This document shows, piece after piece, positions 1-7,244 of a DNA stretch of 42,744 bases (positions are counted from its first letter, which is position 1; each line of letters starts with the position of its first letter). Source of the stretch: JBMOLK01 sp049325575 (GTDB lineage: Bacteria; Bacillota; Clostridia; Acetivibrionales; Acetivibrionaceae); contig JBMOLK010000283.1 of assembly GCA_049325575.1 (NCBI GenBank), positions 1-42,744 of the forward strand. The letters are read 5' to 3'. The notes beneath the pieces were generated by a model. It ran no database searches, was not told where the DNA came from, and was given only the letters and a program-made list of their open reading frames with translations. Position numbers and translations under genes: made by a program.

Positions 1-646
1 TAAAGAAAGGCATCAATATCAAGTATCCTATCAAGGCCCCCACCGGTTCTGACAGGCCGGAGAGAAAAGAGAGGGTAAAGGCTTTTTTCTTACTCCCTGT
101 TGCATAAAATACAGGAACTGACACAGCTATTCCTTCCGGGATATTGTGTATTGCAATTGCTACAGCAATCATAATGCCAAGAGAGGGATCCTTAAGTGCA
201 GATGTAAAAGTTGCCAGGCCCTCAGGAAAATTATGAATTGCAATGGCAAGCGCTGTAAATGACCCCATTCTTAGTAATTTTCTGCTGTCAGCTTCATGGG
301 CTTTATCTTTGCTTATTTCTTCAATTCTTCGTGATTCATGAGGGTTTTTATGTGAGGGCACAAGATTATCAATTGCAGCAATTATGAAAATCCCAAGAAA
401 GAAAGCTGCTGCAGTTAGCCAGGATCCACCCCTTTCACCCAGGAATCCGGTTAGTGAGTCCTTAGCCTTGCTATAAATCTCAATCATGGACACATAAATC
501 ATAACGCCGGCTGAAAAACCAAGAGCTACAGAAAGGAATTTTGTATTGGTCCTTTTGGTAAAGAAGGCAAGAGCACTTCCTATTCCTGTAGATAATCCTG
601 CGAATAATGTAAGTCCAAAAGCAAATAAAACTGTCGGTAAATTCAT
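1..646 (-). CDS. zupT: ZIP-family metal transporter (ZupT-like), partial at C-terminus
   Basis: Reading the minus strand from the ATG at 646 gives an open frame through the left edge, about 215 residues (MNLPTVLFAFGLTLFAGLST...). It has the hydrophobic segments of a ZIP transporter and the two signature histidine motifs of the ZupT branch, HNFPEG and HNIPEG, which line the metal path in transmembrane helices 4 and 5. A charged, histidine-containing loop lies between helices 3 and 4. ZupT proteins import divalent metals such as zinc, iron and manganese across the cytoplasmic membrane. The ATG follows an AAGGAGAGG ribosome site, and a TATAAT box lies about 40 bases upstream on the minus strand. 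The gene is divergent from the YibE/F gene. The end of the last helices and the stop codon are outside the window. The family call is firm; the metal is not known. Confidence 0.92.
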   Translation of the reverse strand, partial: MNLPTVLFAFGLTLFAGLSTGIGSALAFFTKRTNTKFLSVALGFSAGVMIYVSMIEIYSKAKDSLTGFLGERGGSWLTAAAFFLGIFIIAAIDNLVPSHKNPHESRRIEEISKDKAHEADSRKLLRMGSFTALAIAIHNFPEGLATFTSALKDPSLGIMIAVAIAIHNIPEGIAVSVPVFYATGSKKKAFTLSFLSGLSEPVGALIGYLILMPFF

Positions 647-818
647 ATAAAGACCTCTCCTTAGAAAACTTTAACTTTATATAGATATTATATACCACAT
701 TGATGCATGATCATTAACCAATAATTTTTATAGATGTAAAAATTCTTAGGATGGCTTATTATTCCGCTTGCTGACAGCCTTGTTTTAATGCTATGGTAAA
801 CATGAAAGAACATTGTTA

Positions 819-847
819 TTGACCACAAAGGCCTAATGGTTTAGATT
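819..847 (+). promoter_or_regulatory. Probable sigma-A promoter of the YibE/F gene
   Basis: TTGACC at 819-824, 17 bases, then TAGATT at 842-847. The -35 box is close to consensus and the -10 box is weaker. It lies about 40 bases upstream of the preferred start codon at 886 and is the only good -35/-10 pair seen in this divergent intergenic region. Confidence 0.4.
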
Positions 848-885
848 ATATTATAAGTGCTTTTATGAGGGGATGGAGTAAAACA

Positions 886-2085
886 ATGAAGAAGGGTTTG
901 TTTGGCCTTATATTTATAATTTTATTATCTTTGCTTTTTACACTTGCAAATACTTCATTTATACTTGCTGATGACGAGGTTAGGGAAATTGAGCAAAATG
1001 AGGAAGAGCTGCCCGTGCCAATCAGGGCAAAGATTATCAAGGTAATTTCAAACGATAATGAGGAGACGGAATATTCCGGGGGAACCATAGAAACCAGGTC
1101 ACAGCTTTTGGAAGTAAAAGTTTTGCAAGGGCTTCACAAGGGAAAGATTATAAAAGCCCACCACTATCTAAACAGCTTTAATGAGGCATATAATATCCTA
1201 TTGACTGAAGGGAAAGAGGTATTTTTATATATTGAAGAAAATGAAGACGGTTCAATAGAAAAAGCCTTTGTTGCAGAAATTGTAAGGGACAGATATTTGC
1301 TGTATCTTACTATTATCTTTATACTCTCGATACTTATAGTAGGAAAACTTAAGGGCTTAAAATCATTAATTTCCCTGTCAATAACATGCGCTGCAGTTAT
1401 TTATATATTGCTTCCCATGATATTAAAGGGGTATGACCCTGTGCTTGTATCAGTCATGGTATGTGTAGGTATAATTATTATAACCCTTATAATGGTCAGT
1501 GGTTTTAACCATAAGACCTTATCGGCTATAGTAGGTACTGCCGGGGGTGTTATTACTGCAGGGGTTATTGCTTTGATAGTGGGTTATCTCACAAACCTTA
1601 CGGGACTCGGGGACGAGGAGTCCCAGATGCTCATGTATATACCTCAAAACATTAAGTTTGACTTTAGGGGCCTTCTGTTTTCGGGTATTATAATCGGGGC
1701 CATGGGAGCAGTCATGGATGTGGCTGTGTCAATAGCATCGGCTGTCAATGAGGTAGCTTTGGTAAATTCAGACGCCAAAACACGTGATTTGATCAAGGCA
1801 GGAATGAATGTAGGGCGGGATATACTGGGTACTATGGCTGACACATTAATTCTGGCATATGCAAGTGCTTCCATACCTCTAATGCTTCTTTTGATGGCAT
1901 ACAATGTCTCATTTGTTGAAATCATAAATAGAGAGCTTATAGCAAGTGAAGTTGTAAGGGCACTATCAAGCAGTATTGGCCTGGTAGTAACTGTGCCTTT
2001 GACGGCGGTTGTGGCAGGGACGCTGGTTAAAAGAAAAAAGACCGGTATTAAGATGAAACACAACAACGTGGATTTTAGATATTGA
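886..2085 (+). CDS. YibE/F family membrane protein
   Basis: Protein of about 399 residues with an N-terminal signal-like hydrophobic segment (about 1-27), an extracytoplasmic region of about 115 residues, and a C-terminal half made of roughly seven to eight membrane segments. The glycine-rich membrane region with motifs such as GAMGAVMDVAVSIASA and the following DLIKAGMNVGRDILGTMADTLILAY stretch is characteristic of the YibE/F family found in Firmicutes; its transport role has not been established. I prefer the ATG at 886 over the in-frame ATG at 865, because GGGGATGGAG lies at proper distance before 886 whereas nothing suitable precedes 865. The gene is followed after 34 bases by the pab pair, but no functional link is obvious. 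Confidence 0.85.
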   Translation: MKKGLFGLIFIILLSLLFTLANTSFILADDEVREIEQNEEELPVPIRAKIIKVISNDNEETEYSGGTIETRSQLLEVKVLQGLHKGKIIKAHHYLNSFNEAYNILLTEGKEVFLYIEENEDGSIEKAFVAEIVRDRYLLYLTIIFILSILIVGKLKGLKSLISLSITCAAVIYILLPMILKGYDPVLVSVMVCVGIIIITLIMVSGFNHKTLSAIVGTAGGVITAGVIALIVGYLTNLTGLGDEESQMLMYIPQNIKFDFRGLLFSGIIIGAMGAVMDVAVSIASAVNEVALVNSDAKTRDLIKAGMNVGRDILGTMADTLILAYASASIPLMLLLMAYNVSFVEIINRELIASEVVRALSSSIGLVVTVPLTAVVAGTLVKRKKTGIKMKHNNVDFRY

Positions 2086-2119
2086 TTTTAGGTAAGGTTC
2101 ATAAAAGGGTGGGGGATAA

Positions 2120-2881
2120 GTGTCTTTTGTGCAAGGTTTGGTTGAAAAGATTGATGTAAAAATAAGTTCAGAGGAAATATTTGAAATTTTTAAAAATGAT
2201 CAGTATACTGTTATACTAGATAGCTCACTAAATGAAAACAGGCTTGGAAGGTATTCAGTAGTATTGTCCGATCCTTTTTTGGTTTTTAAGTCAAAGGGTG
2301 AAGCTATAGAGATAGCTGAAAAGGGAGTATCAAGATTTGCTTACGGGAATCCTTTAGACTGGCTAAGGGATTTACTCAATAGGTATAAAACAGGTGCTAT
2401 AAGCCTTCTACCCTGTATTAATGGGTGCTGTGCGGGCTTTATTTCTTATGACCTGGGCAGGGTTTGTAAAATCGGTTCTGTAAAAGTTGACAGGCTTTTC
2501 CAATTAGAGAAGTACTCAACGGTTTTTCATCTTGTATCAACAGTTACAGGTGAGTTAAGGGATGGTATGGATGTCATTGACTTAATAAAGGCATCGTTTC
2601 CCGGAGGATCAATCACCGGTGCTCCCAAGATTAGAGCCATGGAGATAATAGATGAACTTGAGCCATGCAGGAGAAATATTTATACCGGAGCCATAGGGTA
2701 TATGGGGTTTGATGGAGAGTCGGATCTTAATATAGCAATCAGGACGATTGTTATAAAAGACGGTGAAGCTTTTTATAGTGTTGGCGGCAGAATTGTCTGG
2801 GATTCGGTTCCTGAAAAGGAATACCAGGAAACCCTTTATAAGGGTATGGCTATGATGAGAGTTTTAAATCCGCGGGGGTGA
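2120..2881 (+). CDS. pabB: Aminodeoxychorismate synthase component I (PabB) with internal in-frame deletion
   Basis: The frame starts at GTG 2120 behind GGGTGGGGG and encodes 253 residues; PabB/TrpE proteins are normally about 450-470. Residues 1-114 match the N-terminal part, ending in GFISYDLGR (DLGR at 111-114). The next residues, VCKIGSVKV, belong to the C-terminal catalytic domain, where they normally follow LLRNDLGR. About 200 residues are therefore missing between two copies of DLGR. The lost part includes the IYQVN, SPERFL and PIKGT motifs, the last carrying the catalytic lysine. The rest, including FPGGSITGAPKIRAMEIID and the YTGAIGY and SVGGRIVWDS regions, is intact with no stop. 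The family normally makes aminodeoxychorismate for folate from chorismate and ammonia; this version should not be catalytic. The pabC gene follows with overlap. The loss is either a genuine deletion or an assembly error. Confidence 0.82.
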   Translation: MSFVQGLVEKIDVKISSEEIFEIFKNDQYTVILDSSLNENRLGRYSVVLSDPFLVFKSKGEAIEIAEKGVSRFAYGNPLDWLRDLLNRYKTGAISLLPCINGCCAGFISYDLGRVCKIGSVKVDRLFQLEKYSTVFHLVSTVTGELRDGMDVIDLIKASFPGGSITGAPKIRAMEIIDELEPCRRNIYTGAIGYMGFDGESDLNIAIRTIVIKDGEAFYSVGGRIVWDSVPEKEYQETLYKGMAMMRVLNPRG

Positions 2882-2886
2882 TCTGT

Positions 2887-3717
2887 ATGGAGTTTGGTAA
2901 GGATATTAAAGTAGGTAATACTGTTTATACGGATGATTTTGGCTTTCTACACGGGTTTAGCCTGTTTGAAACATTCCTGGTCAACAGGCACGGTGGAGTT
3001 TTTTTACTTGATAATCATATAGACAGGCTTTTTAATTCAATGAACCATTTTGACTTTAAAATTGGTTTTACAAAAGAGGATTTTAAGGGTTTCGTATTGG
3101 ATTATATAAAGGATAACGGCATTGTCAACAGAATAATGAGAGTTACGGTAAGTTATGGAAATAGTCTAAAAGGAATAAATTCACAAGTTCATATAAATTT
3201 AAGAGAATACTGCCTGACACCGGATGATTATAAAAAGGGTTATAGACTTAAAGTTTCAGATGTAAGAAAAAGCGAGTATTCATATGTTATAAGACATAAA
3301 ACGGCCAATTACATAGAAAATTACCTTATTGCACAGAAGGCATTAAAGGATGGGTTCCAGGACGCTATTTTATTAAACAGTAAAGAAAATATTACAGAAA
3401 CCACAAGGTGTAACCTGTTTTCTGTCAAAGGCAGCATTATATATACACCGGCTGTAAAGTGTGGTTTACTTCCGGGTATTATAAGGGATTGGGTTATAGA
3501 AAAGGCAAAAGATTCTAAAATACAGGTTTTGGAGGGAGAATATCATATTCACGATCTCCTTGAGGCAGATGAGGTGTTCGTTACTAATTCTGTTATAGGT
3601 ATTATGGGTGTTTATGGTATTGAAGATAAAACATTTAAGCAGCGCTGCAAAAAAAGCATAACAGATCTTCTTCAAGATGGTTATATGGGTGAAGCGCAGG
3701 GCAGTTTCCAATATTGA
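2887..3717 (+). CDS. pabC: Aminodeoxychorismate lyase (class IV PLP aminotransferase family)
   Basis: About 276 residues, the usual length of fold-type IV PLP enzymes. The FGFLHGFSLFETFLV segment, the lysine in RHKTANY (PLP Schiff base) and the ITETTRCNLFSV and GLLPGIIRDWV motifs are all recognisable. PabC removes pyruvate from aminodeoxychorismate to give p-aminobenzoate for folate. The neighbouring pabB gene supports PabC over D-amino-acid or branched-chain aminotransferase, which are close relatives. I chose ATG 2887, which has GGGGGTGAT at good spacing; the in-frame GTG at 2878 overlaps the pabB stop and lacks a ribosome site. No pabA (glutaminase subunit) is in the window. Confidence 0.85.
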   Translation: MEFGKDIKVGNTVYTDDFGFLHGFSLFETFLVNRHGGVFLLDNHIDRLFNSMNHFDFKIGFTKEDFKGFVLDYIKDNGIVNRIMRVTVSYGNSLKGINSQVHINLREYCLTPDDYKKGYRLKVSDVRKSEYSYVIRHKTANYIENYLIAQKALKDGFQDAILLNSKENITETTRCNLFSVKGSIIYTPAVKCGLLPGIIRDWVIEKAKDSKIQVLEGEYHIHDLLEADEVFVTNSVIGIMGVYGIEDKTFKQRCKKSITDLLQDGYMGEAQGSFQY

Positions 3718-3743
3718 CAGCAATTATAGGTATATAGTATAGT
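3714..3743 (+). promoter_or_regulatory. Probable sigma-A promoter for the larE-like gene
   Basis: TTGACA at 3714-3719, 18 bases, then TATAGT at 3738-3743. The -35 box overlaps the pabC stop codon (3715-3717). The predicted transcript would have a leader of about 120 bases before the ATG at 3871. Confidence 0.5.
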
Positions 3744-3870
3744 TTAATTATCATATCGGAATACTAGTGTTTTTTTAACATAACATATTTTCAGTAATTT
3801 AAAATGTTAGATAAGAATTGCTTTTGGAGGCACCAGAATTTTTAGCATGAATTTATAAGTGGGTGAAGAC

Positions 3871-4686
3871 ATGGAGATTTATAATAAGTTAGAGAAGCTA
3901 AAAGAGAATTTGAAATCTATGGGTAGTCTTGCAGTGGCCTTTTCAGGAGGGGTTGACAGTACCTTTTTACTTAAGGTTGCATTTGATGTATTGGGTGATA
4001 ATGTTCTTGCCGTTACTGCCCGTTCTTCTACCTTTCCGGAGAGAGAATACAAGGAGGCTTTGGACTTTGTCGGAAAATACGGAATTAGGCATGTAACTAT
4101 TGTTTCTGAAGAACTTGAAATAGAGGGTTTTTCCGATAATCCTGTTGACAGGTGTTACTTTTGCAAGCATGAGCTTTTTTCAAAAGTGTTGGATGTTGCC
4201 AAGAAGGAAAATATCAGGTTTGCAGCAGACGGGTCAAATGTTGATGATCTTGGTGATTACAGGCCGGGGTTAAAGGCTATAAATGAGCTTAAAGTAGTAA
4301 GTCCTTTAAAGGAAGCTTTAATGACTAAAGACGATATCAGAATACTATCACGTGAAATGGGGCTTCCTACATGGGATAAACAGGCTTTTGCATGTCTGTC
4401 TTCCAGATTCCCCTATGGGCAAAAAATAACCAGGGAGAAGCTTAAAATGGTAGATGAGGCAGAACAGTATCTTCTTGATCTGGGATTTAAGCAGGTTAGG
4501 GTACGACATCATGGTGATGTTGCAAGGATTGAGGTTTCATCAGGTGAACGGAAGCGTTTTTTTGATGAAGAGCTTATGAGTGATATTAGTCAAAGGTTTA
4601 AAGATATAGGTTTTATATATACTGCACTTGATTTAAAAGGTTATAGGACTGGAAGTATGAATGAAACCTTGAAAGATGTAAAGTAA
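3871..4686 (+). CDS. larE: LarE family ATP-dependent sulfur transferase
   Basis: About 271 residues with a PP-loop SGGVDST at residues 25-31, typical of the adenine-nucleotide alpha-hydrolase superfamily. It matches the LarE group: NPVDRCYFCKHELF, ADGSNVDDLGDYRPG and FACLSSRFPYG. The last motif holds a cysteine (C175) at the place of the sacrificial cysteine of Lactobacillus plantarum LarE, which gives up its sulfur to a nicotinic-acid-derived cofactor precursor (nickel-pincer nucleotide). Start at ATG 3871 because GGGTGA lies five bases upstream; the GTG at 3859 is in frame but poorly placed. No larA, larB or larC is nearby, so the true substrate is open. A promoter-like pair overlaps the end of pabC. 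Confidence 0.82.
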   Translation: MEIYNKLEKLKENLKSMGSLAVAFSGGVDSTFLLKVAFDVLGDNVLAVTARSSTFPEREYKEALDFVGKYGIRHVTIVSEELEIEGFSDNPVDRCYFCKHELFSKVLDVAKKENIRFAADGSNVDDLGDYRPGLKAINELKVVSPLKEALMTKDDIRILSREMGLPTWDKQAFACLSSRFPYGQKITREKLKMVDEAEQYLLDLGFKQVRVRHHGDVARIEVSSGERKRFFDEELMSDISQRFKDIGFIYTALDLKGYRTGSMNETLKDVK

Positions 4687-4722
4687 TTTTGAATCTATTT
4701 AAAGTAACGTATTTGTAGAGAC

Positions 4723-4757
4723 GGACATATTCCAAAAAGGGGTGTGTCCTTTTTATA
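4723..4757 (+). terminator. Intrinsic terminator after the larE-like gene
   Basis: GGACATA pairs with TGTGTCC (one G-U) around a short AT-rich loop and is followed by a run of T. It closes the pab-larE region. Confidence 0.6.
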
Positions 4758-4940
4758 TTGCAGGAATACTGGCTAATAACTTTATGTAAATTTTTAGACC
4801 ATAAAGCTTAGAAAGTGTAACCTTTTTTATTGCACTTAATATAATGATAGTATAGATGAATACTTAAGGATGAGATAATGGATGATTTACGTATGAACTA
4901 AAAAATCGTTTTAAGGTATTATGTAAAAGGAGGTTTTATT

Positions 4941-5702
4941 ATGTCTGCTTACGAAAAATATGAACATGGACCCAAAATTGAAGCAGGTCAGATTTTAAAT
5001 CCTGACTGCTTTCCAGAACCAAATGAGTTGGTATGTATACAGGTACCCAAGGTGTTTGACCAGGTAGCGTTAAGAGACTGTGTAACAAGAACAGTAATGC
5101 TTAAGAAGGGTAAGGATAACTGTCCTCCAGTTTTCGCATTTGAAGGAGCAACTAACTTTGATATAGTTGAAGTAAAGGTTATATCAAAGACAGACTCATT
5201 AACAAAGCCCGGTTATAAGAAACTAAAGCTATTTGTAAGAATCAGATATACAATACACTATTCTGACGGTACAGAACAACTTGAACAGAAGGACGAAGCT
5301 ACTTTCAATCTAACAATCAACGAAATTTACTGCCCAAGCTGTGTAGCACAGGTTGGTGTGATCAAGGCTCCTGATAACTTCTGGGATAGTACTAGAAAGA
5401 CATTTGATCCTGACGGCACACTTATTAAAGTTGAAGCTTTGGCAGAAGCATTTAATGATGCTGTAAACCCAAGTACCGGGATGCTTACTCTTGATATCGG
5501 AGTGTTCTTTATTATAAAATGTGAATGCATAGTACAGCTTCTTATCCCTTCATATGGGTACTGTCCGGTTCCGCCTGAACAGATAAACCCTGCTGTACAA
5601 AATTGTAAGACATTTAATGATAAAACAAAGACTCCATTCCCGACAAAATTCTTCCCCGACCAGAAGTGGAATCCGCTGGATAAGAGAGATCACGGTGAAT
5701 AA
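4941..5702 (+). CDS. Clostridial conserved hypothetical protein, possibly spore-associated
   Basis: A 253-residue soluble protein behind a strong AAAGGAGG site. I do not recognise a named domain with certainty. It has no signal peptide or membrane segment. The segment LVCIQVPKVFDQVALRDCV resembles the I-x-V-x-K-V-(Y/F)-D pattern seen in several clostridial spore-surface proteins. The middle is beta-rich (repeated alternating hydrophobic strands), with a CPSC pair near residue 130 and further cysteines (CEC, YCP) toward the end; the C-terminus is proline- and lysine-rich and ends KRDHGE. It stands alone between a terminator and a 15-bp perfect inverted repeat. The spore link is an inference from motif similarity only. 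Confidence 0.6.
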   Translation: MSAYEKYEHGPKIEAGQILNPDCFPEPNELVCIQVPKVFDQVALRDCVTRTVMLKKGKDNCPPVFAFEGATNFDIVEVKVISKTDSLTKPGYKKLKLFVRIRYTIHYSDGTEQLEQKDEATFNLTINEIYCPSCVAQVGVIKAPDNFWDSTRKTFDPDGTLIKVEALAEAFNDAVNPSTGMLTLDIGVFFIIKCECIVQLLIPSYGYCPVPPEQINPAVQNCKTFNDKTKTPFPTKFFPDQKWNPLDKRDHGE

Positions 5703-5712
5703 ACCTATAGGG

Positions 5713-5748
5713 CATTTAGAACTGTAGTAAAACCTACAGTTCTAAATG
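5713..5748. terminator. Perfect 15-bp inverted repeat, probable terminator
   Basis: Arms at 5713-5727 and 5734-5748 are exact complements around a six-base loop. Only three T follow, so termination is plausible but not certain. The arm contains GAACTGTA, the same core as the intergenic elements at 13.57, 17.70 and 20.40 kb; this may be chance. Confidence 0.5.
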
Positions 5749-5771
5749 TTTCCATTTGCGGAGTGAGTTTT

Positions 5772-6035
5772 ATGGAAAACTATTATGTAGGATTGGAAAC
5801 AAGATCACATGCTTTTTTACTGGAACGTAGAATGAAGAATGAAGGCATAGCTTGTGAGATAACATATATGCCAAGAGAGATAATGACCGATCTATGCAAT
5901 ATGGGAGTAAGGTTTAAGGATTCAGTTCTTACTGAAGCCATAAGTTTGCTAAGGTATTCAGGATTACCGGGGTTAAAACTTTACAGGGAAGTTACAAGGC
6001 CTGAAGGACATTACTATTATGAGGTTCCGTTGTAG
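5772..6035 (+). CDS. DUF3343 protein (putative Se/S carrier-like)
   Basis: An 87-residue protein. The layout (a short beta strand, then SHAFLLERRMKNEGIACEITYMPREI, then a cysteine in TDLCNMGVRF) matches the DUF3343 family, small proteins suggested to carry selenium or sulfur through the conserved cysteine after the PRE(I/L) motif. The start at ATG 5772 is chosen because GGAG lies eight bases upstream; the GTG at 5763 overlaps that site. It follows the 4941 gene by about 70 bases across a strong hairpin, and converges on the minus-strand dTDP-glucose dehydratase gene. No selenium-metabolism gene is near. Confidence 0.72.
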   Translation: MENYYVGLETRSHAFLLERRMKNEGIACEITYMPREIMTDLCNMGVRFKDSVLTEAISLLRYSGLPGLKLYREVTRPEGHYYYEVPL

Positions 6036-6049
6036 AAAAACATATAGAT

Positions 6050-6112
6050 ACTTACAAATAGAAAATATCCCCTACACGAAAATCCGGTAGGGGATATTTT
6101 CTATTTGTAAGT
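6050..6112. terminator. Long bidirectional terminator between convergent genes
   Basis: Arms at 6050-6075 and 6087-6112 form an uninterrupted 26-bp stem with an 11-base loop. A-rich and T-rich stretches within the arms can serve as the U-tract in either direction. It separates the DUF3343 gene from the oppositely oriented dehydratase gene. Confidence 0.8.
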
Positions 6113-6118
6113 CATTGA

Positions 6119-7111
6119 TCACTCAATATGCTGCTCCCACCAATCAGGATTGGCTTTATACCAATAGATGGTATCCTTTAACCCATCTTCAATATTAAAC
6201 TTCGTACCCCAGTTCAAATTATTCCTTAGTTTATAGCTGTTTAGAGCGCAGCGTTTATCATGGATTGGGGTGTCTTTAGAGATGGTGACTGCGTCTTCCG
6301 GTTTGCCCATAAGCATTAATACCTTCCTTGCAACATCAAAGTTGGACATTTCGTTTCCAGACCCTATGTTATAAATTTCGCCCGTCTTACCGTAAAACAT
6401 GGCCCTTATCAGGGCGACGCAGTGATCAAGAACGTGAATCCATTCTCTGGTGTCTGAGCTGTCTTCATTGAGCAAAATGGGTTTATCCTGCAGTGCGTTT
6501 TTTATACAATAAGGAATAAGCCTTTCGATATGTTGATAAGGACCGAAGTTTTCACAGCATCTTGTTATTATCGAAGGAAACCCATAGGTTTTATAAAAGG
6601 ACCTTACAAGCAAGTCTGCACTGGCTTTAGAGGCAGAATAAGGGTTACCTGGTAAAAGAGCTGATTCTTCTGTAAAAAATTCTTCTTTTGAGGTAGTGCC
6701 GCCATATACTTCATCTGTTGAAACATGGATGAAGCGGTTGCCTTCAAATTTATGTTTGCCCCAGAAATAGCGCGCACTTTCAAGAAGTGTCAAAGTGCCA
6801 AGAATATTTGTTTGACTAAAAACTAAGGGACTGTTAACACTTCTGTCTGAATCCGATTCGGCAGCAAGGTTAATAATGTAATCCGGCCTGTGCCTTTTAA
6901 TTACATAGTTAACAAGCTCATGGTTACATATACTTCCTTTTACAAAATGGTACCTTGGAGATCTCTCCACATCCTTTAAGTTATTGAGATTGGATGCGTA
7001 ATTTAGATTGTCTATATTTACAATAACAAAATCCTTGTTTCGTCTTAGGAAGTACCTGATAAAGTTACTTCCTATAAAGCCTGCACCACCTGTTATAAGT
7101 ATAACTCTCAT
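6119..7111 (-). CDS. rfbB: dTDP-glucose 4,6-dehydratase
   Basis: 330 residues, the standard length for RfbB/RmlB, an extended short-chain dehydrogenase. It has the NAD-binding GGAGFIGSN at the N-terminus, STDEVYG (the T-D-E catalytic trio of the dehydratases), YSASKASADLL (catalytic Tyr and Lys) and the NFGPYQ motif. It converts dTDP-glucose to dTDP-4-keto-6-deoxyglucose, the first committed step to rhamnose and other deoxysugars. ATG 7111 is preferred over GTG 7120 because AGGATG lies about ten bases before it. The partner genes rfbA, rfbC and rfbD are not in the window. It is downstream of ugd but separated by a strong terminator, so it probably has its own promoter. Confidence 0.92.
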   Translation of the reverse strand: MRVILITGGAGFIGSNFIRYFLRRNKDFVIVNIDNLNYASNLNNLKDVERSPRYHFVKGSICNHELVNYVIKRHRPDYIINLAAESDSDRSVNSPLVFSQTNILGTLTLLESARYFWGKHKFEGNRFIHVSTDEVYGGTTSKEEFFTEESALLPGNPYSASKASADLLVRSFYKTYGFPSIITRCCENFGPYQHIERLIPYCIKNALQDKPILLNEDSSDTREWIHVLDHCVALIRAMFYGKTGEIYNIGSGNEMSNFDVARKVLMLMGKPEDAVTISKDTPIHDKRCALNSYKLRNNLNWGTKFNIEDGLKDTIYWYKANPDWWEQHIE

Positions 7112-7165
7112 TAAAATCACATCCTGACAACTTTAAAATATCGTTTATTTAAAAATGCAACGACT

Positions 7166-7186
7166 TGTGAAAGCAATGCTTCCACA
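7166..7186. repeat. Short inverted repeat upstream of rfbB
   Basis: TGTGAAAGCA at 7166-7175 and TGCTTCCACA at 7177-7186 are near-perfect complements (one wobble) with almost no loop, so it looks more like a protein-binding palindrome than a hairpin. It lies about 55-75 bases before the rfbB start. Confidence 0.3.
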
Positions 7187-7207
7187 GATCAAACCTACTA
7201 TATACAA

Positions 7208-7233
7208 ATGGGAGCCCTTGACCCGGCTCCCAT
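7208..7233 (-). terminator. Intrinsic terminator after ugd
   Basis: ATGGGAGCC (7208-7216) and GGCTCCCAT (7225-7233) form a perfect 9-bp GC-rich stem with an eight-base loop just after the ugd stop on the minus strand. Confidence 0.7.
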
Positions 7234-7244
7234 AGTTTTAAAAA

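Noticed and set aside
480..698. Minus-strand frame of 72 codons at the left end
   Set aside because: It overlaps zupT in another frame; zupT has the real motifs and the ribosome site.
1644..2066. Minus-strand frame of 140 codons inside the YibE/F gene
   Set aside because: It is a shadow frame of a membrane-protein gene and shows no start context.
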